Shown: one piece after another, positions 54,027-63,783 of the stretch
Layout: each line of letters begins with the position of its first letter
Numbering within the stretch: position 1 is the stretch's first letter
Assembly (NCBI RefSeq): GCF_003259195.1
Contig: NZ_QJPK01000010.1
Coordinates: forward strand, 62,001 to 126,000
DNA: 64,000 bases
Source: Paracoccus sediminilitoris
GTDB taxonomy: Bacteria > Pseudomonadota > Alphaproteobacteria > Rhodobacterales > Rhodobacteraceae
Direction of reading: 5' to 3'
Made by a program: the position numbers and the translations under genes
Notes under the pieces: model-generated
Told to the model about the DNA's origin: nothing
Database searches by the model: none
Seen by the model: only the letters and a program-made list of their open reading frames with translations

Positions 54027-55139
54027 TCAGGCCAAGGTGCCGTCGGGCTGGAAGAAATGCGACAGGGGCAGGGCCGCCGCCCCCAAAATCCGGGCGCTGC
54101 GGCCCAAAGTGCCTTCGATCACCTGGGGCAGGTCGATGCCGGCGGCAGGTTCCTGCGACAGCGCATGGCGGGTGGCCTGGGCCAGGCGTGTCCGCGTGGC
54201 CGAAGGCAGCGCGCCGTCGATCACCACCAGCGGCAGGTCGGCCAGCGCGACCGCCGACAGGGCGACAAAGGCCAGGGCCTTGCCAGCCCGTTCGGCCCAT
54301 TCGATTTCTTGCTGCAAGGGAACGTTCCAGCCCGAATCGTCGGGGGGCAGCACATGGCCGATATCACGTTCCAGCGCCGCGACCGAGGCGACGTCGAGCA
54401 ACTGGCCACCGCCCGGAATGGGCATCGATCCCAAGGCTGCGGCATTTCGCTGTGGCCCATGGCGCAGGGCGCCGTCCAGCACGATGCCGCCGCCCGCGAA
54501 ATGGGCGACATAGGCGTGCAGGAAATCGGGGGGCAGCGGCTGGCCGCCAAAGATCAACTGGGCCGCGCAGGCGGTGGTGGCGTCGTTTTCCAGAAAGACC
54601 GGGAAGGGCATCTCGGCCTCCAGGATGCGATGCAGATCGACATTCAGCCATGCTTCCATGTCGCTGCCCCAGTCCCACAGCCGATAGGGTGCGGCGATGC
54701 CCAGACCCATCAGGCGGCGCATTTCATCGGCGCGCAGAGAGTTCAGAATGGTGGCCAGCCCATGGCGGGCAAAGGCCAGGACGCGTTCGGGATCGGGAAA
54801 GGCATAGACCTCCTGGCGGTGCATGCGGACCTGGCCGGTGAAATCCACCAGGGCCAGTTCGGCCAGCCGGCGCCCGATCTTCAGTCCCAGGAACAGCGCG
54901 CCGCCGGGCGCCAGCGCCAAGGGGGTCGAGGGCTGGCCGACCTTGCCCCTGACCGCGGCCTCGGCCTCCAAGAGGCCCGCCTGGATCAGCTTGCGCGTCA
55001 GGTTGGTGACCGACTGCGCCGACAGGTCGATATGCTGCGACAGGGCGGCACGCGACAGGGGGCCGTGGCGTCGTATCAGCGACAGCACGAGCCTTTCGTT
55101 CCGGCTGATCCGGCCGGGGTCGACACGATCAGTTGGCAT
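54027..55139 (-). CDS. frcR: ROK-family transcriptional regulator, probable FrcR
   Basis: 370 residues. A winged helix-turn-helix occupies about 10-70 (ISRNERLVLSLIRRHGPLSR); the rest is an ROK fold with LGLKIGRR and LENDATTACAAQL. The CxCGxxGCxE zinc motif of ROK kinases is not seen, so it is a repressor rather than a sugar kinase. It starts at ATG 55139 after GGAGGA and is divergent from frcB, with a perfect palindrome in the 119-base gap, as expected for control of the fructose genes. Confidence 0.85.
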   Translation of the reverse strand: MPTDRVDPGRISRNERLVLSLIRRHGPLSRAALSQHIDLSAQSVTNLTRKLIQAGLLEAEAAVRGKVGQPSTPLALAPGGALFLGLKIGRRLAELALVDFTGQVRMHRQEVYAFPDPERVLAFARHGLATILNSLRADEMRRLMGLGIAAPYRLWDWGSDMEAWLNVDLHRILEAEMPFPVFLENDATTACAAQLIFGGQPLPPDFLHAYVAHFAGGGIVLDGALRHGPQRNAAALGSMPIPGGGQLLDVASVAALERDIGHVLPPDDSGWNVPLQQEIEWAERAGKALAFVALSAVALADLPLVVIDGALPSATRTRLAQATRHALSQEPAAGIDLPQVIEGTLGRSARILGAAALPLSHFFQPDGTLA

Positions 55140-55163
55140 GCGGTTCTCCTCCGAAATCGCATT

Positions 55164-55188
55164 AATCAACATGATTGATTTATTGACA
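55164..55188. promoter_or_regulatory. Probable FrcR operator next to the frcB promoter
   Basis: AATCAA (55164-55169) and TTGATT (55175-55180) form a palindrome with a 5-base spacer, immediately upstream of a perfect -35 TTGACA (55183-55188). The -10 for frcB is weak. The site lies between the divergent frcR and frcB genes and could repress both. Confidence 0.5.
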
Positions 55189-55258
55189 AGTGCTATTTCT
55201 TGATGCTTTCTATCTTCAAGGCGGCCGAGGAACCGCCATGCTGGAGGAGATTTGTAAA

Positions 55259-56287
55259 GTGACCATGAAGACTGTTTTCCGCGCGTCCGTCGCCTTGTCG
55301 GTGCTTGCCTTTTCGGCAGGTTTTGCCCAAGCGCAGGACACCACCAAAGCCTGTCTGATCACCAAGACCGACATCAACCCGTTCTTCGTTAAGATGAAGG
55401 AAGGCGCGACCGAGAAGGCCAATGAGCTTGGGATCGAGCTGATGACCTTTGCCGGCAAGGTCGATGGTGACCACGAAACCCAGCAGCAGGCCGTCGAAAG
55501 CTGCATCGCGGCGGGTGCCAAGGGCATCCTGATCGCCGCATCCGACACCAAGGCCATCGTCGATTCGCTGAGCCAGGCCCGTGACAACGGCATGCTGGTC
55601 ATCGCACTGGACACGCCGCTGGACCCGATCGACGCGGCCGATGCGACCTTTGCCACCGACAACCGTGAAGCCGGTCGCCTGATCGGCGCATGGGCCGCGG
55701 GCAAGATGGGTGATGCGGCTGCCGATGCCAAGATCGCCATGCTGGACCTGTCGGCCGCATCGCCGTCGGTTGACGTGCTGCGCGACCAGGGCTTCCTGGA
55801 AGGCTTCGGCATCGACGTCAAGGATGAGAACCAGATCGGTGACGAGGATGACGCGCGCATCGTCGGCCACGACGTCACCTCGGGAAACGAGGAAGGCGGC
55901 CGCGAGGCGATGGAAGCCCTGCTGCAGAAGGACCCGGGCATCAACCTGGTCTATACCATCAACGAACCCGCCGCGGCCGGTGCCTATGAGGCGCTGAAGT
56001 CGTTCGGCAAGGAAAGCGACGTGCTGATCGTTTCGGTCGATGGTGGTTGCCCGGGTGTGACCAACGTCCAGGAAGGCGTCATCGGCGCCACCTCGCAGCA
56101 GTATCCGCTGCTGATGGCATCCATGGGCGTCGAGGCCATCGCAGCCTTTGCCAAGGACGGCACCAAGCCCGAGACCAGCGAAGGTCTGGACTTCACCAAT
56201 ACCGGCGTCAACCTGGTCACGGATGAAGCCGTCGAAGGCGTCGAGTCGATCAGCGTCGAAGAAGGCCTGGAGCGTTGCTGGGGCTGA
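55259..56287 (+). CDS. frcB: Fructose ABC transporter substrate-binding protein
   Basis: 342-residue periplasmic sugar-binding protein of the type 1 (ribose-like) fold. A signal peptide precedes the AQAQ cleavage site, then [16 protein letters not shown] and [17 protein letters not shown] match the fructose-binding branch; it ends in ERCWG as do FrcB proteins. GTG 55259 lies 11 bases after GGAGG; ATG 55265 is the alternative. Genes frcC and frcA follow on the same strand. Confidence 0.92.
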   Translation: MTMKTVFRASVALSVLAFSAGFAQAQDTTKACLITKTDINPFFVKMKEGATEKANELGIELMTFAGKVDGDHETQQQAVESCIAAGAKGILIAASDTKAIVDSLSQARDNGMLVIALDTPLDPIDAADATFATDNREAGRLIGAWAAGKMGDAAADAKIAMLDLSAASPSVDVLRDQGFLEGFGIDVKDENQIGDEDDARIVGHDVTSGNEEGGREAMEALLQKDPGINLVYTINEPAAAGAYEALKSFGKESDVLIVSVDGGCPGVTNVQEGVIGATSQQYPLLMASMGVEAIAAFAKDGTKPETSEGLDFTNTGVNLVTDEAVEGVESISVEEGLERCWG

Positions 56288-56384
56288 TCCCCGCCCGACC
56301 AGCACCCCGACCATGACAATGTGACCGCACGGCGGCGACCCCTGTCGCCGCCGTGCCCCTTCGGTCAAACCCACGGAGACATTG

Positions 56385-57440
56385 ATGTCCGATTCCCCAG
56401 ATCCCGTGGTCCAGCGAAATGCCGGCGAGACGGTTGCACAGTTCGATCACCACTCGCGCAGCCTTCTGGACCGGACGCAGCATTTCCTGCACCAATATCC
56501 CACCATGGTACCGGTCATCGTGCTGGTGCTGTCGCTGATCGCCTTCGGGCTGATCTCTCCCAATTTCTTCTCGGCCTTCAACCTGTCGCTGATCCTGCAG
56601 CAGGTGGCGGTCGTGGGCACGCTGGCAGCGGCGCAGTCGCTGGTGATCCTGACGGCGGGGATCGACCTGTCGGTCGGCGCGGTCATGGTGCTGATTTCGG
56701 TGATCATGGGCAATCTGGCGGTGAATTTCGGCATTCCGGTGCCGATCGCCATCGTCATCGGCCTGGCCTGCGGGGCGGGCACAGGTGCGCTGAACGGTCT
56801 GCTGATCACGCGGCTAAAGCTGCCGCCCTTCATCACCACGCTTGGCACTTGGAACATCTTCCTGGCGCTGAACTATTACTTGTCGGGTCGGGAAACGATC
56901 CGAAGCCAGACGCTGGACGCCGAGGCGCCGCTGCTGAAATTCTTTGGCACCCGCTTCAACCTTGGCGGCGCGGTGCTGACCTATGGCGTGATCCTGATGA
57001 TCATCGTTTTCGCGGTGCTTTACTATGCGCTCTACAAGACCGCATGGGGTCGCCGGGTCTATGCGGTGGGTGACGATCCGGAATCGGCGGCGCTGGCGGG
57101 TATCCAGACCAAGAAGATCCTGATGTCGGTCTATGTCGTCGCCGGCGTGATCTGCGGTCTGGCCGCGTGGTCGTCCATCGGCCGCGTCGGTTCGATCAGC
57201 CCGACCTCGTTCTTCGAGGCCAACCTGGAATCCATCACGGCCGTGGTGATCGGCGGGATTTCCCTCTTCGGTGGACGCGGATCGATCCTGGGGCCGCTGA
57301 TCGGTGCGCTGATCGTGGGCGTCTTCAACTCGGGGCTGCGCCTGGCGGGTGTGGACGTGCTGTGGCAGCTGTTCGCGACCGGCTGGCTGATCATCTTCGC
57401 CGTCGCCATCGACCAATGGATCAGAAAGGTGTCGTCATGA
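56385..57440 (+). CDS. frcC: Fructose ABC transporter permease
   Basis: 351-residue polytopic permease of the RbsC/FrcC family with about ten helices. The EAA-type coupling segment and family motifs LTAGIDLSVGAVMVL, GLLITRLKLPPFITTLGT and GGISLFGGRGSILGPLIGAL are present. A long soluble N-terminus (about 1-40) is usual for FrcC. ATG 56385 follows GGAG; the preceding TTG would add one residue. Its stop overlaps frcA by 4 bases. Confidence 0.93.
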   Translation: MSDSPDPVVQRNAGETVAQFDHHSRSLLDRTQHFLHQYPTMVPVIVLVLSLIAFGLISPNFFSAFNLSLILQQVAVVGTLAAAQSLVILTAGIDLSVGAVMVLISVIMGNLAVNFGIPVPIAIVIGLACGAGTGALNGLLITRLKLPPFITTLGTWNIFLALNYYLSGRETIRSQTLDAEAPLLKFFGTRFNLGGAVLTYGVILMIIVFAVLYYALYKTAWGRRVYAVGDDPESAALAGIQTKKILMSVYVVAGVICGLAAWSSIGRVGSISPTSFFEANLESITAVVIGGISLFGGRGSILGPLIGALIVGVFNSGLRLAGVDVLWQLFATGWLIIFAVAIDQWIRKVSS

Positions 57441-58210
57441 CCGAGCCGCTTCTTTCCGCCCGCAACCTGGTCAAGCGCTATGGTCGCGTGACAGCCATGG
57501 ACCATGCGGATTTCGACCTCTATCCCGGCGAGATCCTGGCCGTGATCGGCGATAACGGCGCCGGCAAGTCCAGCCTGATCAAGGCCCTGTCGGGCGCCGT
57601 GCGTCCCGATGAGGGCGAGATCCGGCTGAACGGCAAGCCGATCAGCTTCGACAGCCCGCTGGATGCCCGCAAGGCCGGCATCGAGACGGTCTATCAGACG
57701 CTGGCGCTGTCACCTGCGCTGTCCATCTCGGACAACATGTTCATGGGCCGCGAGATCGTCCGCAAGGATTTCATGGGCAAGTATTTCGGCATGCTGGACA
57801 AGCCAGCCATGGATCAGTTCGCCCGCGAAAAACTGTCCGAGCTGGGGCTGATGACCATCCAGAACATCAGCCAGCCCGTCGAGACCCTGTCGGGCGGTCA
57901 GCGTCAGGGCGTGGCCGTGGCCCGTGCCGCCGCCTTCGGCAGCCGCGTCATCATCCTGGACGAGCCGACGGCGGCGCTTGGCGTCAAGGAAAGCCGTCGC
58001 GTGCTGGACCTGATCCAGGACGTCCGGTCGCGTGGCATCCCGATCGTCCTGATCAGCCACAACATGCCCCATGTCTTCGAGGTGGCCGACCGCATCCACA
58101 TCCACCGTCTGGGCAAGCGCCTCTGCGTCATCAACCCCAAGGACCATTCGATGTCGGATGCCGTGGCCTACATGACCGGCGCCAAGGTCCCTGAGGAAGT
58201 GGCCGCCTGA
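57437..58210 (+). CDS. frcA: Fructose ABC transporter ATP-binding protein
   Basis: 257-residue single-domain ATPase, unlike the double-domain RbsA. Walker A is GDNGAGKSS (38-46), the signature is LSGGQRQGVAVARA, and Walker B is VIILDEPTAAL with the switch His in LISHNMP. The single domain is typical of the FrcA branch. It is coupled to frcC and ends in a shared terminator. No fructokinase gene frcK follows. Confidence 0.93.
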   Translation: MTEPLLSARNLVKRYGRVTAMDHADFDLYPGEILAVIGDNGAGKSSLIKALSGAVRPDEGEIRLNGKPISFDSPLDARKAGIETVYQTLALSPALSISDNMFMGREIVRKDFMGKYFGMLDKPAMDQFAREKLSELGLMTIQNISQPVETLSGGQRQGVAVARAAAFGSRVIILDEPTAALGVKESRRVLDLIQDVRSRGIPIVLISHNMPHVFEVADRIHIHRLGKRLCVINPKDHSMSDAVAYMTGAKVPEEVAA

Positions 58211-58234
58211 AGCAAGGCGCAGAGACAAAACTGA

Positions 58235-58263
58235 AAAGGGCGGGACGAGATGTCCCGCCCTTT
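58235..58263. terminator. Bidirectional terminator between frcA and the MFS gene
   Basis: GGGCGGGAC (58238-58246) and GTCCCGCCC (58252-58260) form a 9-bp stem with loop GAGAT, extended by AAA and TTT on either side. Confidence 0.85.
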
Positions 58264-58269
58264 GTTATG

Positions 58270-59490
58270 TCAGTCGCCCAATCGGCGGATCAGGATCCAG
58301 GCCAAGGCCGAACAGATCAGCGTCGTGGTGATCGCGGGCATCGCCGTCCCGTCGTAAAGCAGGCCCACCGGCGCCGCGATCAGCACCGCCGAAAGCGTCG
58401 AGATCGCCGCCACGATCGAGGCCGCCATCCCCGCAATATGGCCCATATGCTGCAGCGCCAAAGCGTTCAAGTTGCCGAAGGTGACGCCCGCCATAAAGAA
58501 GACGCTGGTCGCCCAGAAGAAGAAGACTGGGAATTGCAGCGATGCGGGGATCACGTCGGCCAGCATCAGCACCATCATCGTCCCCGACACGACGGTCTGC
58601 ATGACATAGGCCCATTTCGCCATCCGTCGCATCCCGAAGCGCATCACGAAACTGGCGTTCAGCACCGTGCCCGATCCCGACAGCAGCGCCATAAGCGCGA
58701 ACCAGAGGTGGAAATTCTCGCCCTTGTCATAGGTTTCGCCGAACAGCTGTTGCGCCGAGGAAAGCAGCCCGAACATCTGCCCGAAGCCCAGGGTCAGGAT
58801 CACGGTGGCCAGCATGACCTGGCGGTTCGACAGGACCTCGCGCGCGGCCGAGACCAGGGTGCCGATGCGCAGGGGGCGGCGTTCGGGCGGGGGCAGGGTC
58901 TCGGCCTGGCGGATGTTCAGCCAGCTGGCGCCGATCAGGGCGAAGACGATGAAGGCGATGAAGACCCCGTGCCAGTCCGACAGGCTGATGATGCCCGCAC
59001 CCAGGGTCGGCGCGATGGCCGGCACCGTGATGAAGATCATCATGACAAAGCTGGTGATGCGGGCCATCTCGCGGCCTTGGTACAGGTCGCGGACCAGCGC
59101 CAGGCCCACGATGCGCGGACCGGCCGCGCCGATGCCCTGGACAAAGCGGGCAAGCAGCAGCAGTTCCAGCGAATCTGCATAAAGCGCCGCGATGGTCGCC
59201 AGGATATAGATACCAAAGCCAAGTGTGATGGTCCGCTTGCGTCCAAGTGCATCCGACAGCGGACCTGCAAACAGCGTCCCCAACCCCATGCCCGCCACGA
59301 AGCTGGTCAGGATCAGCTGGGCGCGGTTGACATTGTCCGGGGTCAGGTCCGCCGCGATCCGGGGCAGGGCCGGCAGCATGGCGTCCATCGAGAAAGCGAT
59401 GGTGGCAAAGAGAAACGCCAGCATCGCAATGAATTCGGGCAGGGGCAGGCGACGCTGCTGCGTCGTGCCGGTCATGGTCGTGTCGGTCAT
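58270..59490 (-). CDS. MFS multidrug exporter, Bcr/CflA type (second copy type)
   Basis: 406 residues, about 12 membrane helices. Seen: AFSMDAMLPALPRIAADLTP and the motif-A-like AGPLSDALGRKRTIT. It belongs to the same drug:proton antiporter group as the exporter at 33799-34995 but differs in sequence. ATG 59490 follows AGGTGAT; an upstream ATG at 59499 adds three residues. The FrnE-like gene lies upstream on the same strand after 58 bases. The substrate is unknown. Confidence 0.88.
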   Translation of the reverse strand: MTDTTMTGTTQQRRLPLPEFIAMLAFLFATIAFSMDAMLPALPRIAADLTPDNVNRAQLILTSFVAGMGLGTLFAGPLSDALGRKRTITLGFGIYILATIAALYADSLELLLLARFVQGIGAAGPRIVGLALVRDLYQGREMARITSFVMMIFITVPAIAPTLGAGIISLSDWHGVFIAFIVFALIGASWLNIRQAETLPPPERRPLRIGTLVSAAREVLSNRQVMLATVILTLGFGQMFGLLSSAQQLFGETYDKGENFHLWFALMALLSGSGTVLNASFVMRFGMRRMAKWAYVMQTVVSGTMMVLMLADVIPASLQFPVFFFWATSVFFMAGVTFGNLNALALQHMGHIAGMAASIVAAISTLSAVLIAAPVGLLYDGTAMPAITTTLICSALAWILIRRLGD

Positions 59491-59548
59491 GGGGATCACC
59501 TGTCGGTTCAGACCCGGCAGATAGACCCATTTTGCAGACTATGCAATA

Positions 59549-60175
59549 TTATTGAGGCTGCCGGCCGGTCAATTCATCGATGACCCCTTCCCACAGCGCT
59601 GCAGGTTGGGCGCCGCTGACCGCATGTGTGTCGGCGACGATGAAGGTCGGGACCGAATTGATGCCGCGCTGTCGGGCATGAGCTTCGCGGCTGGCGACCT
59701 CGTCACGATCCGCGTCGCCGGCCAGCAGCCGCGCCGTCGTCGCGATGTCCATGCCCGCGGCGGCGGCGATGCGGGTCAGGGTTTCATGGTCGCCGATATC
59801 GGCGGCCTCCAGCCAATGGGCGCGCAGAAGGCCGGTCATCACCGCATCCTGAAAGCCCTCGAGGCCCGCCCAATGCATCAGGCGGTGGGCGTCAGTGGTG
59901 TCTGGTTCGCGTGGGGACGGGTTCAGCGTCACGCCCAGATCGGCGGCGCGTTTGGCGACGGCCTCTTCGGCGGCCTGCGCGTCTTCGCCCAGCTTGGCGG
60001 TCAGGTATTCGGCGCGGTCCATGCCCTGGGGCGGCATCTGCGGGTTCAGGCGAAAGGGGTGCCAGGTGATCGCGAAGGGATGGTCGGGGCGGTTGACCAG
60101 CGCGGCATCCAGTTCCAGCTTGCCGATCAGGCACCAGGGGCAGACGGGGTCGGCGAAGATATCAAGGCGGGTCAT
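59549..60175 (-). CDS. DsbA-family thiol oxidoreductase, FrnE-like
   Basis: 208 residues with the DsbA thioredoxin fold and the redox motif CPWC at 12-15 (FADPVCPWCLIGK). Length, lack of a signal peptide and the C-terminal SVPTFIVADTHAVSGAQP place it in the cytoplasmic FrnE/2-hydroxychromene-isomerase branch. It probably acts in thiol redox chemistry or stress response. It overlaps the end of the decayed ligase gene by 4 bases (ATGA), so both were once one transcription unit. Confidence 0.88.
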   Translation of the reverse strand: MTRLDIFADPVCPWCLIGKLELDAALVNRPDHPFAITWHPFRLNPQMPPQGMDRAEYLTAKLGEDAQAAEEAVAKRAADLGVTLNPSPREPDTTDAHRLMHWAGLEGFQDAVMTGLLRAHWLEAADIGDHETLTRIAAAAGMDIATTARLLAGDADRDEVASREAHARQRGINSVPTFIVADTHAVSGAQPAALWEGVIDELTGRQPQ

Positions 60176-61213
60176 GATCGGTCCTTGCAGTAAGCCTTGC
60201 GCAGGGCGCGGCGGTTGATCTTGCCGGTGGGCGTGCGGGGCAGGTCCGGCAGTTCGATGAAATTGCGGGGCTGCTTGTAGCGTGCCAACCCTTTGGCGGC
60301 CAGAGCCTGCAATTCACCGGCCGTGGCCGTCCAGAAGGCCACGTGACGGATGCGCGCATGGCTTCGTGCAGGTCCGTCCCGATGCGGGCCTGCCACGCGC
60401 GGCGCAATGTGGGATCAAGCCGTTCCCCCGCCGCCAATCCATGGCGCAAGTTTGCGATAAGCTGCCAAGACGCACGCAGCAGACGGCGAAAGACGCCCGG
60501 CGCCGCCGCCAGCAGGGCCGCGCCGTGGCGCAAGGCGAGTTGCGGGATCTGTTCGATCGCGGTGCCTTGGGCCGGGATGATCGCCGTCGCGCCCACCGTC
60601 CACGGGTCCAGCAGGCTCGTCCCAAGGGTGAACCTCCAGTTGAAGGCCCCGGCATGCAGCATTCGGTCCGTGGGGTTCAGGTCGTACCAGCCCTGGAACA
60701 TCATGCGTCGGGCCGAGATGCGCGATGGTATGCATCACGGCGCGCGGCCGGCCCGAACAGTCCGAGGTGAAGATGATATAGGCCAGCCGGTCCGGATCAC
60801 CCTGCACGAAATCGGCGGGTGGCAGGTCGGCCATGGCGGTCAGCTTCGCCTCGGACAAGACGGGCGCAGGGTGGTCGGGAAGGGCGATCTCGGGACCGGC
60901 CATCGCAGGGCCGATCTGCGCGGCCATGCGGGTGATTTCGGGACCGCTCAGCTGGGCCGATGTCGGCACCGCGACGATGCCCGCCGCGATCGCCCCTAGA
61001 TAGGCGATGGGAAAGGACGGCCGATTCCCAGCCGCATCAGCAGCCGGTCGTCGGGACGCAAACCCGCCGTTGCAATCCGGTGGCCGTGCCGCGGACCGCT
61101 TGCGACAAGCGCGAAAACGACCAGTGATCAGCGTCCGACAGGCCCACAACCGAAAGGGCCGGTTTGTCGGGCGCGGTTTGGGCCGCAGTCAGAACATGTT
61201 CGGCAAGGTTCAT
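60172..61213 (-). pseudogene. Decayed acyl-CoA synthetase / AMP-binding ligase
   Basis: The remains of an adenylate-forming ligase spread over several frames. From ATG 61213 the frame stops after about 58 codons, then continues in other frames through FPIAYLGAIAAG, YIIFTSDCSGRPRAVMH and MMFQGWYDLNPTD to a C-terminal LPRTPTGKINRRALR. At least four single-base losses are needed, two in G runs. The AMP-binding loop, normally TSGxSG, reads TSDCSG. About 450 bases between HEA near 60365 and the C-terminal part, which should hold the adenine and hinge motifs, are missing. It cannot make an active enzyme. Confidence 0.85.
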
Positions 61214-61254
61214 GGCAGGGCGTTCCGCAAGGATCGGAAGACCTTTCAGCCAAA

Positions 61255-61281
61255 GAAAAACGGCCCGCGCAAACGGGCCGT
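61255..61281 (-). terminator. Rho-independent terminator after the cold-shock gene
   Basis: ACGGCCCG (61274-61281 on the minus strand) pairs with CGGGCCGT (61260-61267) around a 6-base loop, followed by a U-run from the A-tract at 61256-61260. Confidence 0.85.
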
Positions 61282-61303
61282 CAGGACACGCCGAAAGCGC
61301 GTC

Positions 61304-61510
61304 TTAGAGCAGTTGCAGATCGCTGGCCGATGCACGGCCATCACGGCCCGACTGCAATTCGTAGCTGATCTTCTGGTTGTCCTGCAGACCCGTCAGTCCG
61401 GCGCGTTCCACGGCCGAAATATGGACGAAGACATCCTTGTCGCCATCATCGGGTGCAATAAAGCCAAAGCCCTTGGTGGCGTTGAACCACTTTACCGTTC
61501 CGGTCGCCAT
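61304..61510 (-). CDS. Cold-shock domain protein (CspA family)
   Basis: 68-residue single cold-shock domain. RNP1 is KGFGFI (13-18) and RNP2 is DVFVHI (26-31). Such proteins bind single-stranded RNA and DNA and act as RNA chaperones, in cold or stationary phase or all the time. ATG 61510 follows GGAGAG; 49 in-frame upstream codons are not family-like and probably belong to a leader of more than 100 bases. A strong terminator ends the gene. Confidence 0.95.
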   Translation of the reverse strand: MATGTVKWFNATKGFGFIAPDDGDKDVFVHISAVERAGLTGLQDNQKISYELQSGRDGRASASDLQLL

Positions 61511-61715
61511 AACCGTTCTCTCCTTCAAGTCATCCCGGCGCAGGGATTGCGCCAGGCCGTGCAGCCCGCTTTCGGTCTTCCGGCTGCCCGTAAAGGGAGC
61601 GGTAGAAAGTCTTTGCTCACGCAAATGAAAGGATGAACGAATCGTGTTAAAACGCAAGCCTGTTTTACGCGCAGGCCGGCGCCCGCGCGTGAAGCTTGTG
61701 TGACGGCACGTCGAT

Positions 61716-63662
61716 TCAGCGCAGGTCCGGGGCGGTCGCCTCGGCGGTCAGCATGTCGATGGCCTCGGACAGGGCCAGGGTGCGGCTGCCTTGTGCATCC
61801 AGGCGGCGCAAGGACACGGTGCGGTCCTCGACCTCCTTCATGCCGATGGCCATGATCGCGGGGACCTTGGCCACGGAATGTTCGCGGACCTTGTAGTTGA
61901 TCTTTTCGTTGCGGGTGTCGGCCTCGGCGCGGATGCCGGCCGCGCGCAGTGCGACGACGACCTCGTGGACGTAATCGTCGGCATCCGACACGATCGAAGC
62001 GACCACGACCTGGCGCGGGGCCAGCCACAGCGGCAGCTTGCCCGCATGGCTTTCAATCAGGATGCCGATGAACCGCTCGAAACTGCCCAGCACGGCGCGG
62101 TGCAGCATGATGGGACGGTGCTTGTGACCGTCGGCGCCGACATATTCCGCGTCCAGCCGTTCCGGCAGGTTCGGGTCCACCTGCAGCGTGCCGCATTGCC
62201 AGTCGCGCCCGATCGCGTCGGTCAGCACGAATTCCAGCTTGGGACCATAGAAGGCGCCTTCGCCCGGGAAGATGGTGTAGTCATAGCCCGCCGCTTGGCA
62301 GGCATTGCCCAAGGCCGACTCGACCCGATCCCAGCTTTCGTCCGACCCGATGCGCTTTTCGGGGCGCGTCGACAGCTTGATCCGCCAGCCGGTAAAGCCC
62401 AGATCGGCATAGATGCCCGCCAGGAAATCGATGAATTTCTTGGTCTCGACCTCGATCTGGTCTTCGGTGCAGAAGATATGCGCGTCGTCCTGGGTAAAGC
62501 CGCGGACCCGCATGATGCCGTGCAGCGCCCCCGAGGGTTCATAGCGGTTGCACGAGCCGAACTCGGCCATGCGCAGCGGCAGGTCGCGATAGGATTTCAG
62601 GCCGTGGTTGAAGATCTGCACGTGGCAGGGGCAGTTCATCGGCTTCAACGCGTTGATGGTCTTGGTCTTGGCATGTTCCTCGTCGACCTCGACGATGAAC
62701 ATGTTGTCCTGATAGTTTTCCCAATGGCCGGATTCCTCCCACAGCTTGCGGCTGACGACCTGCGGGGTGTTGACCTCGACATAGCCGTCGGCGCGCTGCT
62801 TGCGGCGCATGTAATCCTGCAGCGTGGTATAGATGTTCCAGCCGTTCGGATGCCAGAAGATCTGGCCCGGCGCCTCCTCCTGCATGTGGAACAGGTCCAT
62901 CTCGCGGCCCAGCTTGCGGTGGTCGCGCTTGGCGGCTTCCTCCAGCATGGTCATATGCGCCTTGAGGTCGTCGCGGTTGCGGAAGGCCACGCCATAGATG
63001 CGCTGCAGCTGCGGGCGCGTCGCATCGCCCAGCCAATAGGCCCCGGCGATATGGGTCAGCTTGAAGGCGTCCGCGGGCAGTTGGCCGGTGTTCTGCAAAT
63101 GCGGGCCGCGGCACAGGTCCTGCCAGTCGCCGTGCCAGTACATCCGCAGGTCCTCGTCCCCTGGGATGCGGTCTATCAGCTCCAGCTTGAAGGGTTCGTT
63201 CGCGGCCTTGTAATGGGCGATGGCGCGGTCGCGGTCCCAGACCTCGGTGCGGACGGGGTCGCGGGCGCCGATGATCTTCTTCATCTCGGCTTCGATCACC
63301 GCCAGATCTTCGGGGGTGAAGGGCTCGGCGCGGTCGAAATCATAGAACCAGCCGTGATCGCGGACCGGGCCGATGGTGACCTTGACGTCGGGCCAGATCG
63401 ACTGGACGGCGCGGGCCATGACATGGGCGAAATCGTGGCGGATCAGTTCCAGCGCCTGATCCTCGTCCTTCATCGAATGGATGGCGATCTGACCGCTGGA
63501 AGTGATGGGCCATGCCAGGTCGATGTGGCGACCGTCCAGGCTGGCGCTGATGGCGCGCTTGGCCAGGCTGGGGGCGATGCTCTCGGCCACTTCGGCGGCG
63601 GTGACGCCGGCATCGTAGTCGCGCGAATTGCCATCGGGGAAGGTGAGGGAAATCTGGGACAT
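61716..63662 (-). CDS. thrS: Threonyl-tRNA synthetase
   Basis: 648-residue class II synthetase. The N-terminal TGS and editing domains begin with [19 protein letters not shown]; the catalytic core has the zinc ligand Cys in [13 protein letters not shown] and motif 2 [17 protein letters not shown] with TQDDAHIFC; the C-terminal anticodon domain begins near [14 protein letters not shown] 63662 gives the family N-terminus; 36 upstream codons in frame are dropped. It is divergent from an MFS gene. Confidence 0.97.
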   Translation of the reverse strand: MSQISLTFPDGNSRDYDAGVTAAEVAESIAPSLAKRAISASLDGRHIDLAWPITSSGQIAIHSMKDEDQALELIRHDFAHVMARAVQSIWPDVKVTIGPVRDHGWFYDFDRAEPFTPEDLAVIEAEMKKIIGARDPVRTEVWDRDRAIAHYKAANEPFKLELIDRIPGDEDLRMYWHGDWQDLCRGPHLQNTGQLPADAFKLTHIAGAYWLGDATRPQLQRIYGVAFRNRDDLKAHMTMLEEAAKRDHRKLGREMDLFHMQEEAPGQIFWHPNGWNIYTTLQDYMRRKQRADGYVEVNTPQVVSRKLWEESGHWENYQDNMFIVEVDEEHAKTKTINALKPMNCPCHVQIFNHGLKSYRDLPLRMAEFGSCNRYEPSGALHGIMRVRGFTQDDAHIFCTEDQIEVETKKFIDFLAGIYADLGFTGWRIKLSTRPEKRIGSDESWDRVESALGNACQAAGYDYTIFPGEGAFYGPKLEFVLTDAIGRDWQCGTLQVDPNLPERLDAEYVGADGHKHRPIMLHRAVLGSFERFIGILIESHAGKLPLWLAPRQVVVASIVSDADDYVHEVVVALRAAGIRAEADTRNEKINYKVREHSVAKVPAIMAIGMKEVEDRTVSLRRLDAQGSRTLALSEAIDMLTAEATAPDLR

Positions 63663-63723
63663 AGGTCCTCCTCGTCGGTTTGGCGCCCACGGAACGCCCG
63701 GTTGCGGGTTATGGTCGGCGGCA

Positions 63724-63752
63724 GGAATGGACCCCCGCGCAAAAACTGTCAA
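63724..63752 (-). promoter_or_regulatory. Candidate thrS promoter
   Basis: A perfect -35 TTGACA (63747-63752 on the minus strand) with a weak -10 CATTCC (63724-63729) at 17 bases. It lies about 60-90 bases before the thrS start. Confidence 0.35.
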
Positions 63753-63783
63753 GATAAGTGGTCGCAGCAATCAGGATGACCCG

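Noticed and set aside
60172..61213. Ligase frameshifts as pure sequencing error
   Set aside because: Two lost bases lie in G runs and could be errors, but the internal deletion and the altered AMP-binding loop cannot be explained that way.
61520..61715. ACGCGC/GCGCGT hairpin near 61670-61695 as the thrS terminator
   Set aside because: The stem is convincing but no U-run follows on the minus strand.
61791..63779. A 662-codon open frame opposite thrS, and similar ones opposite murC (8913-10766) and recN (18429-20525)
   Set aside because: All mirror confidently identified genes and lack family motifs and ribosome sites.
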